Below, in pieces: positions 26,804 through 34,917 of a DNA stretch of 64,000 bases (its first letter is position 1; every line of letters begins with the position of its first letter). Origin of the DNA: Moraxellaceae bacterium (GTDB lineage Bacteria; Pseudomonadota; Gammaproteobacteria; Burkholderiales; Rhodocyclaceae). Where the stretch lies: NCBI GenBank assembly GCA_031119205.1, contig JAVHYF010000004.1:114906-178905 (forward strand), given 5' to 3'. The notes under the pieces were generated by a model that saw only the letters and a list, made by a program, of their open reading frames with translations, ran no database searches and was not told the origin of the DNA. The translations under genes and the position numbers were made by a program.

Positions 26804-26857
26804 CAATTCATTCAAGCCGAAGCCGCTTCGCGGCTCGGCTTAATTCAGGCGCTAGCC
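26798..26857 (+). other. Integron attC site (59-base element), 60 bp
   Basis: Exactly 60 bp. R'' is ACCTGAC (26798-26804) and L'' 'AATTCATTCAAG'. The central palindrome is GCCGAAGCCGC-TTC-GCGGCTCGGC, then 'TTAATTCAGGC', and R' GCTAGCC (26851-26857). The interior matches the classic class-1-type attC form. R'' departs from RYYYAAC at one base and R' from GTTRRRY at two, so recombination may be impaired. The cassette it ends would span 25969-26851. Confidence 0.88.
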
Positions 26858-26860
26858 CCA

Positions 26861-27385
26861 ATGCCACTACACGAGTGCCCTCATACATTTCAAGAGCTAG
26901 CCGCAAGTGTGCTTCCTGCGCATATGGCCAGGATGCGAGTTGCCCTAGCTAATCCGCGCAACATGGATCTATTCGCGAGACCAGGTGTTGGACCGGGCAC
27001 GCTGCTCAAAGAGTTTGGCATTCCCCGGGACTTCTCGGGCTGCTATGTGCTCCTTGAGTCACAAGCGGCGATTTACGTTGGCATCTCGCGGAGCGTTGTC
27101 GGGCGCCTTCGGCAACATGTCTTCGGCAAGACACACTTTGATGCAAGCTTGGCGTTCCGTATTGCGATGGCGAGGCATCCTGACAAAGCTGTTGCCAATC
27201 TGACCAGATCGGAGGCAATGCAAGATCCGCTGTTTGGCACATCCTTCGTTGAGGCACAAGCTTATTTGCGGTCACTACAAGTTGCTGCAATTTCCATCGA
27301 GAACCCGCTGGAGCTGTACGTCTTCGAGGCGTACTGTGCTCTTGAGCTGGATACGCACCAATGGAACTCGTTTGAAACACACTGA
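26861..27385 (+). CDS. GIY-YIG-family protein in second cassette
   Basis: 174 residues. It has the GIY-YIG pattern in derived form: 'GCY' (60-62) and 'IYVG' (71-74), with Arg in 'VVGRLRQHVFG' (82/84) and a late Glu in 'LELYVFEAYCA'. This fold cleaves DNA with one metal ion in UvrC, homing endonucleases and some restriction enzymes. The protein is small, without an obvious DNA-recognition module, so activity is uncertain. It starts 3 nt after the attC and so is the second cassette gene. No attC was found downstream; a REP element follows 6 nt after the stop. AT-richer than host genes. Confidence 0.75.
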   Translation: MPLHECPHTFQELAASVLPAHMARMRVALANPRNMDLFARPGVGPGTLLKEFGIPRDFSGCYVLLESQAAIYVGISRSVVGRLRQHVFGKTHFDASLAFRIAMARHPDKAVANLTRSEAMQDPLFGTSFVEAQAYLRSLQVAAISIENPLELYVFEAYCALELDTHQWNSFETH

Positions 27386-27391
27386 GCTCGC

Positions 27392-27427
27392 GTAGGGCTC
27401 AATAACCGCACGGCATTGTGCCGAATG
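27392..27427 (+). repeat. REP element, family B, forward
   Basis: GTAG head at 27392-27395, arms imperfect (GGCTCAAT/ATTGTGCC). It begins 6 nt after the stop of the GIY-YIG gene. Confidence 0.7.
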
Positions 27428-27519
27428 CAACTGAAACATCTGTATCGAACGTCGAGGCTCATCCAGTCGGCGTGCCACGGCGTAACGCCGTTTTCCAAAG
27501 CTGCGGCTGCGAGGAAGCA

Positions 27520-27555
27520 CTTCCGGCGCAATGCCCTTTGGTTTTTGCGCCCTAC
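27520..27555 (-). repeat. REP element, family B, reverse
   Basis: Ends in CTAC at 27555, arms GGCGCAA/TTGCGCC. It bounds the 27680-28096 gene on the left. The 92 nt between this and the previous copy show no gene. Confidence 0.72.
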
Positions 27556-27679
27556 GAGACCTGTACAGTTTCCCAAGGCCGTGCGCGAGGCTCTCGCCGC
27601 GCGGCTTTCTTGACGCACAGCCTGCGCAATTGTTTGCGGTTGTTGCGTCCCACCAAGAGCTGAGCTTTGGTCAATCCAT

Positions 27680-28096
27680 ATGAATAAAACTCTCCCCTCC
27701 GATAGGTACGTTCTGCAGTGCATCTTCGATATGTACGAAAGTGAGTATCCCGGAGTGAGGGACGAGAGTGGGCGGGGTGCTAATGACCCATATATAGCAA
27801 TTGATTTGCATGCCGTGGCTGCAAGGCTTGAATGTAGTCCGGAACTACTATTCGGCCGGCTGTACTACCACTTGGACAAGAAGCATCGATACAAACAAGA
27901 AGATGGAGTTTTGGTGCCTCTTTTTTATTTGAAAGTTGGTGCTAAGCGGCACGCTGTCAATTTTCCTTATTTAGCATCGGTCCTCGCGGGTGAAAACCGC
28001 GACTATCTCCGATTCGTTATTCCGCTAGGCCTGTCTAGTCTGGCTCTCATTGTGTCAGTAGCTTCATTCGTGCTCGGTGTTTTTCTTAAGCGGTAG
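27680..28096 (+). CDS. Hypothetical tail-anchored protein in REP-bounded insert
   Basis: 138 residues. The N-terminal ~105 are soluble with no recognised domain ('DPYIAIDLHAVAARLECSPELLFGRLYYHLDKK' in part, suggesting a small winged-helix-like fold). One hydrophobic helix lies at the extreme C-terminus (about 112-134) followed by LKR, so the protein is probably tail-anchored with the domain in the cytoplasm. Codons are AT-rich. It is bounded by family-B REPs at 27520-27555 and 28102-28137 with GTAG heads facing inward, the same arrangement as around the 5739-6332 gene. Confidence 0.58.
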   Translation: MNKTLPSDRYVLQCIFDMYESEYPGVRDESGRGANDPYIAIDLHAVAARLECSPELLFGRLYYHLDKKHRYKQEDGVLVPLFYLKVGAKRHAVNFPYLASVLAGENRDYLRFVIPLGLSSLALIVSVASFVLGVFLKR

Positions 28097-28101
28097 TTCG
28101 C

Positions 28102-28137
28102 ATAGGTCCCAACAACCGCAAGGCATTGCGCCGGATG
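28102..28137 (+). repeat. REP element, family B, forward, decayed head
   Basis: Reads ATAG-GTCCCAACAACCG then GGCATTGCGCCGGATG, so the left arm has decayed while the right part is intact. It starts 5 nt after the stop of the 27680-28096 gene. Confidence 0.65.
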
Positions 28138-28412
28138 TGAATCGGAAAATATCGCAGCCAGAAGCGTCCCAAAATCACCAGATATGCGAAGGCCGCCAAT
28201 ACCACCGGGCCGCGCAGCGCAACATCTGCACGGCCGCATTTTTCCGTTGGTGAAGCATCGGGCGGGGCACTATCCTTAGGCGGCGTCAGCAGCTCGTCCG
28301 AAGCTGCGGCGCGCCGGTTGCGATCCTTTGATTGCGGCCGTGCTGAAGCAAGCGGGCCCCCGGCAAAGGGGCGTCGCCGGTAGCAGCATTTCCATAATCA
28401 AGGAGACAAGAC

Positions 28413-29741
28413 ATGAAACTGAAGCACCTCGTGCTCGGTGTGCTGGCCATTGTGTCGGCCGCCAGCGCAACCGCCGCCAACCGGCCCAAGGGCTGGACCA
28501 CCATCTGCAAGGAAGGCGCCGCCTGCAGCGTTGCCGCGAGTACCAACGTCGCCTTCGGCCGTGCGGATCAATTCATCTTCAAGACGATGTCGGGCAGCTT
28601 CACCTGCAACGAGGCGGCCTTCGGCGGGCGCATCGCGGGCGGCGTGAACGAATGTTCGGTGGCGGGTGGCAGCTCTTCCAGCAGCTCGTCGTCCTCGTCG
28701 TCATCCTCTTCTTCCTCGTCGAGTTCCAGCAGTTCGTCGACTTCATCGTCGAGTTCATCAAGCTCCTCGTCGAGCAGTTCGTCTTCTTCCAGCTCCAGCT
28801 CGTCGACTTCCTCCAGCAGTTCTTCGTCGGGCTCGTCGTCCGGTGCCGGCTCCTGCCCGCTGACGCAGGAAGGTTTCTCGACGCTCAACGGTGGCACCAC
28901 CGGCGGTGGCAGTGCGACGCCGACCACCGTGTCCACCGTGGCTGCGCTTAAGGCCTGCGCGAGCGCGAGCGAGCCGCGGGTGTGTCGCGTGCAGGGCACC
29001 ATCACCTTCGACCCGTTCGAGGAAGTGCGCGTCACCTCCAACAAGACGATCATCGGCGTGGGCACCTCCGGCCACATCGTGAATGGCGGCTTTAACGTGA
29101 GCTACGTGAACAACGTGATCATCCGCAACCTGTACATTCGCGACAGCTACATCGAGGGTGACTGGGACGGCAAGACGGCCGACAACGATGGTGTGCAGGC
29201 GGATACCTCGCGCAACATCTGGATCGACCACAACCGCTTCAGCCGCATTGCCGACGGCATGATCGACAGCCGCAAGGACACCACCAACCTGACCGTTTCC
29301 TGGAACATCCTGGAGAACCAGAACAAGGCCTTCGGCATCGGCTGGACGGAGAACGTGACGGCCGAGATCACCATGCACCACAACTGGCTGAACAACACGC
29401 ACCAGCGCAACCCGTCGGCCGACAACATCCTGCGCGCGCACCTGTACAACAACCTGATGGAGAACAACGCGGGCTACGGCAATTACGCGCGCGGTGGCAC
29501 CCACATGGTTCTGGAGAACAGCGTGTTCGTGAACACCAAGGACCCGCACTACTACGACACCGGATCGCTGGTTGCCATCGGCAACAGCTACCAGAGCACC
29601 AGTGGCCAGCGCGAGCAGTCGGGTACGAGTTACGGGGTGTTCAACCCGAAGAACTACTATTCGTACGTGCTGCACCCGACCAACCAGGTCAGCGAGCTGG
29701 TGAAGCGTTGTGCAGGACCGCGTCCTGAACTCGGGCAATAA
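28413..29741 (+). CDS. Secreted pectate lyase (PL1 family) with poly-serine linker
   Basis: 442 residues. The signal peptide is about 1-22 (cleaved after TAA). A small N-terminal module with three Cys (about 23-86, 'TTICKEGAACSVAASTN') may bind carbohydrate or protein. A 53-residue Ser tract with two Thr (87-139) is followed by the PL1 parallel beta-helix. Marks include 'NKTIIGVGTSGHIVNGGF', 'NVIIRNLYIRDSY', 'DNDGVQADTSRNIWIDHNRFS', 'DGMIDSRKDTTNLTVSWN' (in part) and 'HHNWLNNTHQRNPS', where the Ca-binding Asp and catalytic Arg usually lie. It cleaves polygalacturonate by beta-elimination. Poly-Ser linkers are typical of plant-wall enzymes in Cellvibrio and relatives, so the gene may have arrived by transfer, although GC is host-like. 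A terminator follows. Confidence 0.93.
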   Translation: MKLKHLVLGVLAIVSAASATAANRPKGWTTICKEGAACSVAASTNVAFGRADQFIFKTMSGSFTCNEAAFGGRIAGGVNECSVAGGSSSSSSSSSSSSSSSSSSSSSSSTSSSSSSSSSSSSSSSSSSSSSTSSSSSSSGSSSGAGSCPLTQEGFSTLNGGTTGGGSATPTTVSTVAALKACASASEPRVCRVQGTITFDPFEEVRVTSNKTIIGVGTSGHIVNGGFNVSYVNNVIIRNLYIRDSYIEGDWDGKTADNDGVQADTSRNIWIDHNRFSRIADGMIDSRKDTTNLTVSWNILENQNKAFGIGWTENVTAEITMHHNWLNNTHQRNPSADNILRAHLYNNLMENNAGYGNYARGGTHMVLENSVFVNTKDPHYYDTGSLVAIGNSYQSTSGQREQSGTSYGVFNPKNYYSYVLHPTNQVSELVKRCAGPRPELGQ

Positions 29742-29766
29742 TCCCTGAGCCGCACTATCGGATGAC

Positions 29767-29794
29767 AACCGGGGCCTGTGCCCCGGTTTTCGTT
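29767..29794 (+). terminator. Rho-independent terminator after pectate lyase
   Basis: 9-bp stem AACCGGGGC/GCCCCGGTT with loop CTGT, then TTTTCGTTT, 25 nt past the stop. Confidence 0.9.
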
Positions 29795-29858
29795 TACGGT
29801 GGAGGCGGTCGGGCCCGGATGCCATGCCCCGGGCAGGAGACCAACATCCGGGAGCACC

Positions 29859-30197
29859 ATGTCGCTGACCATCCTGCTGCGCTGTCACGATGTCGAGGCG
29901 ACGCGCGCCTTCTACCAGTCGAAGCTGGGCTTCGAGGTACTCGATACGGCGGAGGGAACGCTCACCGCCGTCTTGCATGGCGGGGTGCTCCTGTTCACGC
30001 CCGCCGATCTGTGGGGTGCCGCACCCGTTTTTACGGGGACGATCTACTTCGCGGTGCCCGCGGTGGATGACTACTACGCAACGCTGAAGGACAGCGTGAG
30101 CATCGCCTGGCCGTTGCAGGACATGTCGTACGGCAGCAGGGAGTTCGGCATCCGCGATTGCAACGGTTATTTCCTGGCCTTCCGCCAGCAGCCCTGA
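29859..30197 (+). CDS. VOC (glyoxalase/bleomycin-resistance) family protein
   Basis: 112 residues, one beta-alpha-beta-beta-beta pair repeat as in small dimeric VOC proteins. Recognisable marks are 'LRCHDVEATRAFYQSKLGFEVLD' at the N-terminus and 'YGSREFGIRDCNGYFLAF' at the C-terminus, where the last metal-site Glu normally lies (here REFGIRD...Y). A substrate cannot be assigned. GGAG precedes the ATG by 4 nt (GGGAGCACC). The DUF4256 gene follows after 18 nt, so the two are probably co-transcribed. Confidence 0.88.
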   Translation: MSLTILLRCHDVEATRAFYQSKLGFEVLDTAEGTLTAVLHGGVLLFTPADLWGAAPVFTGTIYFAVPAVDDYYATLKDSVSIAWPLQDMSYGSREFGIRDCNGYFLAFRQQP

Positions 30198-30215
30198 TCG
30201 AGGGGGAGAGCATCC

Positions 30216-30779
30216 ATGAAAGCTGAAGACATGAGCGACAAGGCGCGCGCAGCACTCTGCAAACTGCTGCAGGCCCGCTTCGACAAGCACCCGAAACGTC
30301 ACCCGGACATCGCATGGGCCGACGTGCAGGCACGGCTGGACAGCGCGGACGCGGCGAAGCTGCGTGCGCTGGCGGCGATGGAGGAGAGCGGTGGCGAGCC
30401 GGACGTGGTGGCGCAGGACGCAGGCAGCGGCGAGGTCATGTTCTGCGACTGCTCTGCCGAGACCCCCAAGGGACGGCGCAGTGTGTGTTACGACCGCGAA
30501 GGCCTGGAGTCGCGCAAGGAGCACCGGCCCGAGGATTCGGCGGTCGACATGGCGGCGGCCATGGGGATCGCGATGCTGACGGAGGAGGAATACCGCGCGC
30601 TGCAGCAGCTCGGCGAGTTCGACCTGAAGACTTCCAGCTGGGTGAAGACGCCGGTCGCCATCCGCAAGCTGGGCGGCGCGCTGTTCTGCGACCGTCGCTA
30701 CGACACGGTCTTCACGTATCACAACGGCGCGCAGTCCTATTACGCGGTGCGCGGATTCCGTGGCCTGCTGAAGGTCTGA
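30216..30779 (+). CDS. DUF4256 family protein
   Basis: 187 residues, soluble. It carries the strongly conserved DUF4256 core: 'SGGEPDVVAQDAGSGEVMFCDCSAE', 'GRRSVCYDREGLESRKEHRPED' and 'TSSWVKTPVAIRKLGGALFCDRRYD' (parts), ending in 'YHNGAQSYYAVRGFRGLLKV'. The Cys/Asp/Ser-rich centre (FCDCSAETPKGRRSVCYDRE) is invariant in the family, but no activity is established. The start has GAGGGGGAG 8 nt upstream. It follows the VOC gene closely. Length is normal for the family. Confidence 0.9.
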   Translation: MKAEDMSDKARAALCKLLQARFDKHPKRHPDIAWADVQARLDSADAAKLRALAAMEESGGEPDVVAQDAGSGEVMFCDCSAETPKGRRSVCYDREGLESRKEHRPEDSAVDMAAAMGIAMLTEEEYRALQQLGEFDLKTSSWVKTPVAIRKLGGALFCDRRYDTVFTYHNGAQSYYAVRGFRGLLKV

Positions 30780-30812
30780 GCGTTTCGCGTGAGGTCGCGC
30801 GCTGTTCGCCCC

Positions 30813-30884
30813 CCAACCTCGCCACTAAGCTCGCCCCCAACCTCGCCACTCAGGTCGCCACCAACCTCGCCACTCAGGTCGCCA
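30813..30884. repeat. Three tandem 24-bp repeats
   Basis: Units at 30813-30836, 30837-30860 and 30861-30884 of the form CCAACCTCGCCACTCAGGTCGCCA. The last two are identical and the first differs at the 3' side. Non-coding, 110 bp upstream of the RpiR gene. A role in regulation is possible but unproven. Confidence 0.85.
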
Positions 30885-30994
30885 CCACAGCAGGGCGACA
30901 CGCATGATCTCCTTGCGTGGTCCGGTGCAGGCGCGCCGGAGGGGCGCGCTACACTCGGCGTGCCAGCCATCCACCGCGTAGCCCGGCCGCACTC

Positions 30995-31822
30995 ATGCAT
31001 TCCTTCATTGCCCGCGTGCAGGAGAGCCTGCACCAGCTTCACCCGACCGAGCGCAAGCTCGCCGAGTTCGTGCTCGATTTTCCCGGCGAGCTGACCAGCT
31101 ATTCCGCCTCGGAGCTGGCGCGGCTGGCGGGTGTGTCGAACGCGACGGTGACGCGCTTCATCAAGCGGCTGGGTTACCGCAACTTCGACGAGGCGCGGCG
31201 CCAGGCGCGTGCCGAGAAGCAGACCGGCTCCCCCTTGTTCCTCGCCGACCGCTCGGCCGGCGTGCAGGACGCTTTCGTCGCGCATGCGGAGCAGGGCCAG
31301 GAGAACCTGCGGCGCACCTTCGCGCGGCTGGGCGGCGGGCAGGTCGACGAGATCGTCGCCACGCTGCTGAAGGCGCGCAAGGTGTGGGTCTACGGCTTCC
31401 GCAGCAGTCACGCGGTGGCCAGTTATTTCCGCTGGCAGATCTTCCAGGTGAAGGAAGACATCCACGTCGTGCCGAATGCCGGCGACACGCTGGGGGAGTA
31501 TTTCGCCAGCGTCACGCCGAGCGACCTCATCGTGGTGTTCGGCCTGCGTCGTCGCCCGGCACGCCTGCGCGACATCCTGGCGCAGGCCATGGCCAGCGGC
31601 GCGCCGGTGCTCTACGTGAGCGACGATGCGGTCGCCCGTCGCGACGACGTGCGCTGGCACATCCAGTGCGCCTGCGCGGCGCCGGGTCCGCTGGACAACC
31701 ACGCCGCGGTGATCGCGCTGTGTCACGTCATCGCCAACCGGGTGATGGAGCTGGCAGGTGCGAAGGGGCGCGACCGCCTGACCGCCATCGAGGCGCGTCA
31801 CGACGCTTTCGGCGAGATGTAA
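30995..31822 (+). CDS. MurR/RpiR-family transcriptional regulator
   Basis: 275 residues. The N-terminal HTH_6 domain (about 1-75) contains 'LHPTERKLAEFVL' and 'SASELARLAGVSNATVTRFIKRLGY' (part). The SIS sugar-isomerase domain (about 120-250) contains 'KVWVYGFRSSHAVASYFRWQI' and 'DLIVVFGLRRRP'. In typical RpiR proteins the SIS domain binds a phosphosugar via a Ser/Thr-rich loop; here the 'FGFRSSHAVA' loop is kept but the second loop reads GLRRRPA, so the effector may differ. It is co-directional with and upstream of the peptide-type ABC operon (340-nt gap) and is its likely regulator. Confidence 0.92.
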   Translation: MHSFIARVQESLHQLHPTERKLAEFVLDFPGELTSYSASELARLAGVSNATVTRFIKRLGYRNFDEARRQARAEKQTGSPLFLADRSAGVQDAFVAHAEQGQENLRRTFARLGGGQVDEIVATLLKARKVWVYGFRSSHAVASYFRWQIFQVKEDIHVVPNAGDTLGEYFASVTPSDLIVVFGLRRRPARLRDILAQAMASGAPVLYVSDDAVARRDDVRWHIQCACAAPGPLDNHAAVIALCHVIANRVMELAGAKGRDRLTAIEARHDAFGEM

Positions 31823-32162
31823 ACGCGGCACATCGAAACACCGCACATCGAAACGCAGCCCACCCTGCGCGGGCACCAGCAGCGCGCACGTTTCCGATGC
31901 CCTCCTGATTCCCATTGCACCCGCGCGGGGCAGGCGAGGGCCGTGGCCTGCCGTGCGTCGCCGTGCGCCATGACGATTCCCTGAACATCGCTCCGCACAG
32001 CTCCGGCGCTGTCGTGTGGGAACCGCTCTGCACAAGGACGCAAGGCCCTTCTACGAGGCTTTCAGCGTCAAGAAAATTCGTTTTCACGCATGTTCTGGCA
32101 CGAAAACGGCTTATCTCTGGCATGCCGGAAGCCGCCGGAATCTTGATGCCAAGAGGAGTGAC

Positions 32163-33854
32163 ATGAACCCGATTTCCCGTCGTGCGCAGTGTGCCCAGAG
32201 CGCCTGCTCCACCCCCGTCCTTTCGCAGTCGACCGCCCGCAGCCGCTGGCTGAGCGGTGCCCGCCGCGTCGCGCTCGGCGCCATGCTGGCCGGTGCGCTG
32301 GGTGGCGCCATGAGCGCTGCGCAGGCCGCCGGCACGCTGCGCGTGGCGATGAGCCTGTCCGACATTCCGCTGCCCAACGGCCAGACCGACCAGGGCGCGG
32401 AAGGCATGCGCTTCATGGGCTACACCGTGTTCGAAGCGCTGGTCGCCTACGACCTGTCGTCGGCCAGCAAGCCGGTGACGCTGATCCCCGGCCTCGCGAC
32501 TGGCTGGGAGGTGGATGCGAAGGACAAGCTGCGCTGGGTGTTCAAGCTGCGACCGGGCGTGAAGTTCCACGACGGTTCGGCCTTCAATGCGCAGGCCGTG
32601 GTGTGGAACCTGGACAAGATCCTCAACGACAAGGCCGAGCAGTACGACGCCAAGCAAGCCGCGCAGGGCCGTGGCCGCATCCCCACCGTCAAGAGCTACA
32701 AGGTGCTGGACGACCTGAGCGTCGAGATCGTCACCTCCGAGGTCAATGCGCTGCTGCCGTTCCAGATGGCGTGGATCGTGATGTCCAGCCCGGCGCAGTG
32801 GAATGCCGTCGGCAAGAGCTGGGACGCCTTCCTCGCCAAGGCCTCGGGCACCGGCCCGTGGAAGCTGCAGACCTATGTGCCGCGCGAGCGTGCCGTGCTG
32901 ACGCGCAACGCGGAGTACTGGGACAAGGCGCGCGTGCCGAAGCTGGACTCGATGGTGCTGCTGCCGGTGGCGGATGCCTCGGCGCGTGTCGCCGCGCTGC
33001 GCTCCGGTCAGGTGGACTGGATCGAGACGCCGCCGCCGGACGCGATGGACAGCCTGAAGGGCGCCGGCTTCACGATCTCCAGCAACGTCTACCCGCACGT
33101 GTGGCCGTGGCACTTCTCGCGCGTGGAAGGTTCGCCGTGGAATGACATCCGGGTTCGCAAGGCCGCCAACCTCGCCATCGACCGCGAAGGTATGAAGGCC
33201 CTGCTGGGCGGCATGATGGTGTCGGCCAAGGGCATGGTGCCGCCCAACAGCCCGTGGTTCGGCAAGCCGGCCTTCGAGGTGAAGTACGACGTTGCTGCCG
33301 CCAAGGCGCTGATGGCGCAGGCCGGTTACTCCAAGGAGAAGCCACTCAAGCTCAAGGCCATCATCTCGCCCTCCGGTGGCGGCCAGATGCAGCCGGTGCT
33401 GATGAACGAACTGATCCAGCAGAACCTCGCCGAGATCGGCATCCAGGTGGAGTTCGACGTGCGTGACTGGAACGCGCTGCTGGCCAACTGGCGTGCCGGC
33501 GTGAAGGACGCGAGCACCAAGGGCGCGGTGGCGACCAACAGTTCCTACTTCAGCCAGGACCCGTTCTCCGCGCTGATCCGCCACGTCGACAGTTCGCTGA
33601 TGCCGCCCAAGGGCACCAACTGGGGTTACTACAGCGATCCGGAAATGGACAAGCTGTTCGACGGCATCCGCACCGAGTTCAACCCGGCTGCGCAGACCGC
33701 CATCGTCGCGAAGGCGCACGAACGCTTCGTCAATGAAGCACTGTTCCTGTTCGTGGCCCACGACGTGGCGCCGCGTGCGATGGCGAAGAAGGTGAAGGGC
33801 TTCGTGCAGGCGCAGAACTGGTTCCAGGACTTCAGCGGTGTCACGGTCGAGTGA
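32163..33854 (+). CDS. Peptide/nickel-type ABC transporter substrate-binding protein
   Basis: 563 residues, SBP_bac_5 family (DppA/OppA-like). A long N-terminus (about 1-52) ends in a signal helix 'VALGAMLAGALGGAMSAAQAA'. The mature part has 'TLRVAMSLSDIPLPNGQTDQGAEGMRF', 'LVTGWEVDAKDKLRWVFKLRPGVKFHDGSAFNA' (typical family sentence, in part) and 'LTRNAEYWDKARVPKLDSMVLLPV'. Start at 32163 has AGAGGAG 6 nt upstream. It is the first gene of the transporter operon. A hairpin in the 115-nt gap before the permease probably favours high receptor levels. The linked racemase-like gene hints at a modified amino acid, D-amino acid or small peptide ligand. Confidence 0.92.
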   Translation: MNPISRRAQCAQSACSTPVLSQSTARSRWLSGARRVALGAMLAGALGGAMSAAQAAGTLRVAMSLSDIPLPNGQTDQGAEGMRFMGYTVFEALVAYDLSSASKPVTLIPGLATGWEVDAKDKLRWVFKLRPGVKFHDGSAFNAQAVVWNLDKILNDKAEQYDAKQAAQGRGRIPTVKSYKVLDDLSVEIVTSEVNALLPFQMAWIVMSSPAQWNAVGKSWDAFLAKASGTGPWKLQTYVPRERAVLTRNAEYWDKARVPKLDSMVLLPVADASARVAALRSGQVDWIETPPPDAMDSLKGAGFTISSNVYPHVWPWHFSRVEGSPWNDIRVRKAANLAIDREGMKALLGGMMVSAKGMVPPNSPWFGKPAFEVKYDVAAAKALMAQAGYSKEKPLKLKAIISPSGGGQMQPVLMNELIQQNLAEIGIQVEFDVRDWNALLANWRAGVKDASTKGAVATNSSYFSQDPFSALIRHVDSSLMPPKGTNWGYYSDPEMDKLFDGIRTEFNPAAQTAIVAKAHERFVNEALFLFVAHDVAPRAMAKKVKGFVQAQNWFQDFSGVTVE

Positions 33855-33912
33855 GTGTCACGCAAGTGACTGGATGATCGACCCCAGCGTAATCGTCGTC
33901 TGATGAAGACGT

Positions 33913-33954
33913 GGGTGGAGCAGTGCGCGCGCATCACCGCGCACGGCTCCACCC
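33913..33954 (+). promoter_or_regulatory. Intercistronic hairpin between receptor and permease genes
   Basis: Arms GGGTGGAGC (33913-33921) and GCTCCACCC (33946-33954), with an inner GTGCGCG/CGCGCAC pair. A stable stem without T-tract, probably an mRNA stabiliser. Confidence 0.6.
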
Positions 33955-33969
33955 GAAACGGAGTCCGGC

Positions 33970-34917
33970 ATGTTCGCCTACTTTCTCAAACGCCTCGCTT
34001 TCGTGCTGCCCATCGCACTCGCGGTGAGCGCGCTGTGCTTCTCGCTGGTGTATCTCGCACCGGGCGACCCGCTGTCCGCGGTGCTGCCGTCGGACGCCTC
34101 GCAGGAGACGATCGAGCAGGTCAAGGCCGACTACGGCCTGGACCGGCCGATTCCCGTGCAGTACGTGATCTGGCTGGGCAAGGCCCTGCAGGGTGACCTG
34201 GGCAAGTCGATCAGCAACGGGCGTGCGGTGGCGGCGGAAATCGGCAATGCCATCGGCAATTCGCTGATGCTCGCCGTGCTGGCGGCGTCACTCGGATTCA
34301 CGCTGGGCGCGCTGCTCGGCATCGTGGCCGGCTATGCGCACGGCAGCTGGCTGGACCGCCTGTTGTCGACGGTCGCCATCGCCGGGGTGTCGGTGCCGCA
34401 CTACTGGCTGGGCATCGTGCTGGTGGCCGTGTTCTCGGTGAAGCTCAACATGCTGCCCGCCATGGGCAACGGCCCCGGTGGACCGTGGGTGTGGAGCTGG
34501 GAGCACTTCAGTTATCTCATCCTGCCGGCGGTGACGCTGTCCGCCATTCCGGCCGGCATCGTCATGCGCTCGGTGCGTGCACTGGTCGCCGACACGCTCA
34601 AGAGCGAATTCGTCACTGGCCTCGTCGCCAAGGGCATGGGCCACGCCACGGTGTTCCGCCACCTTGCACGCAACATCGCGCCCACCGCACTGGCGGTGGT
34701 CGGCGTGCAACTGGGCTACCTGATGGCCGGCAGCATCCTGGTGGAAACCGTGTTCGCCTGGCCGGGCACCGGCCTGCTGCTCAACAACGCCATCCAGCAA
34801 CGTGACATCCCCCTGCTGCAGGGGACGATCCTCGTGCTGGCGATGTTCTTCGTGCTGCTCAACCTGATCGTCGACATGCTGCAGCCGCTGTTCGACCCGA
34901 GGATCCGTCGCTCATGA
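33970..34917 (+). CDS. Peptide-type ABC transporter permease (DppB-like)
   Basis: 315 residues, six helices. It starts with the family hallmark 'LKRLAFVLPIALAVSALCFSLVYLAPGDPL' (in part). The later EAA-type loop is 'VTGLVAKGMGHATVFRHLARNIAPTALAVVG'. It ends 'NLIVDMLQPLFDPRIRR', as is usual for DppB. It overlaps the next gene by 4 nt (ATGA). The inner-membrane channel would pair with the DppC-like partner. Confidence 0.95.
   Translation: MFAYFLKRLAFVLPIALAVSALCFSLVYLAPGDPLSAVLPSDASQETIEQVKADYGLDRPIPVQYVIWLGKALQGDLGKSISNGRAVAAEIGNAIGNSLMLAVLAASLGFTLGALLGIVAGYAHGSWLDRLLSTVAIAGVSVPHYWLGIVLVAVFSVKLNMLPAMGNGPGGPWVWSWEHFSYLILPAVTLSAIPAGIVMRSVRALVADTLKSEFVTGLVAKGMGHATVFRHLARNIAPTALAVVGVQLGYLMAGSILVETVFAWPGTGLLLNNAIQQRDIPLLQGTILVLAMFFVLLNLIVDMLQPLFDPRIRRS

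Noticed and set aside
27386-27560. Second attC after the GIY-YIG gene
   Set aside because: The palindromes here match the GTAG REP family B, not R''/L''/L'/R' boxes.
28671-28829. Poly-Ser stretch as a frameshift or sequencing artefact
   Set aside because: The frame is kept on both sides, serine codons are mixed (tcg, tcc, agc, tct, agt), and such linkers are known in secreted lyases.
30813-30884. Possible CRISPR array
   Set aside because: The 24-bp units are directly adjacent with no spacers, and no cas genes are near.
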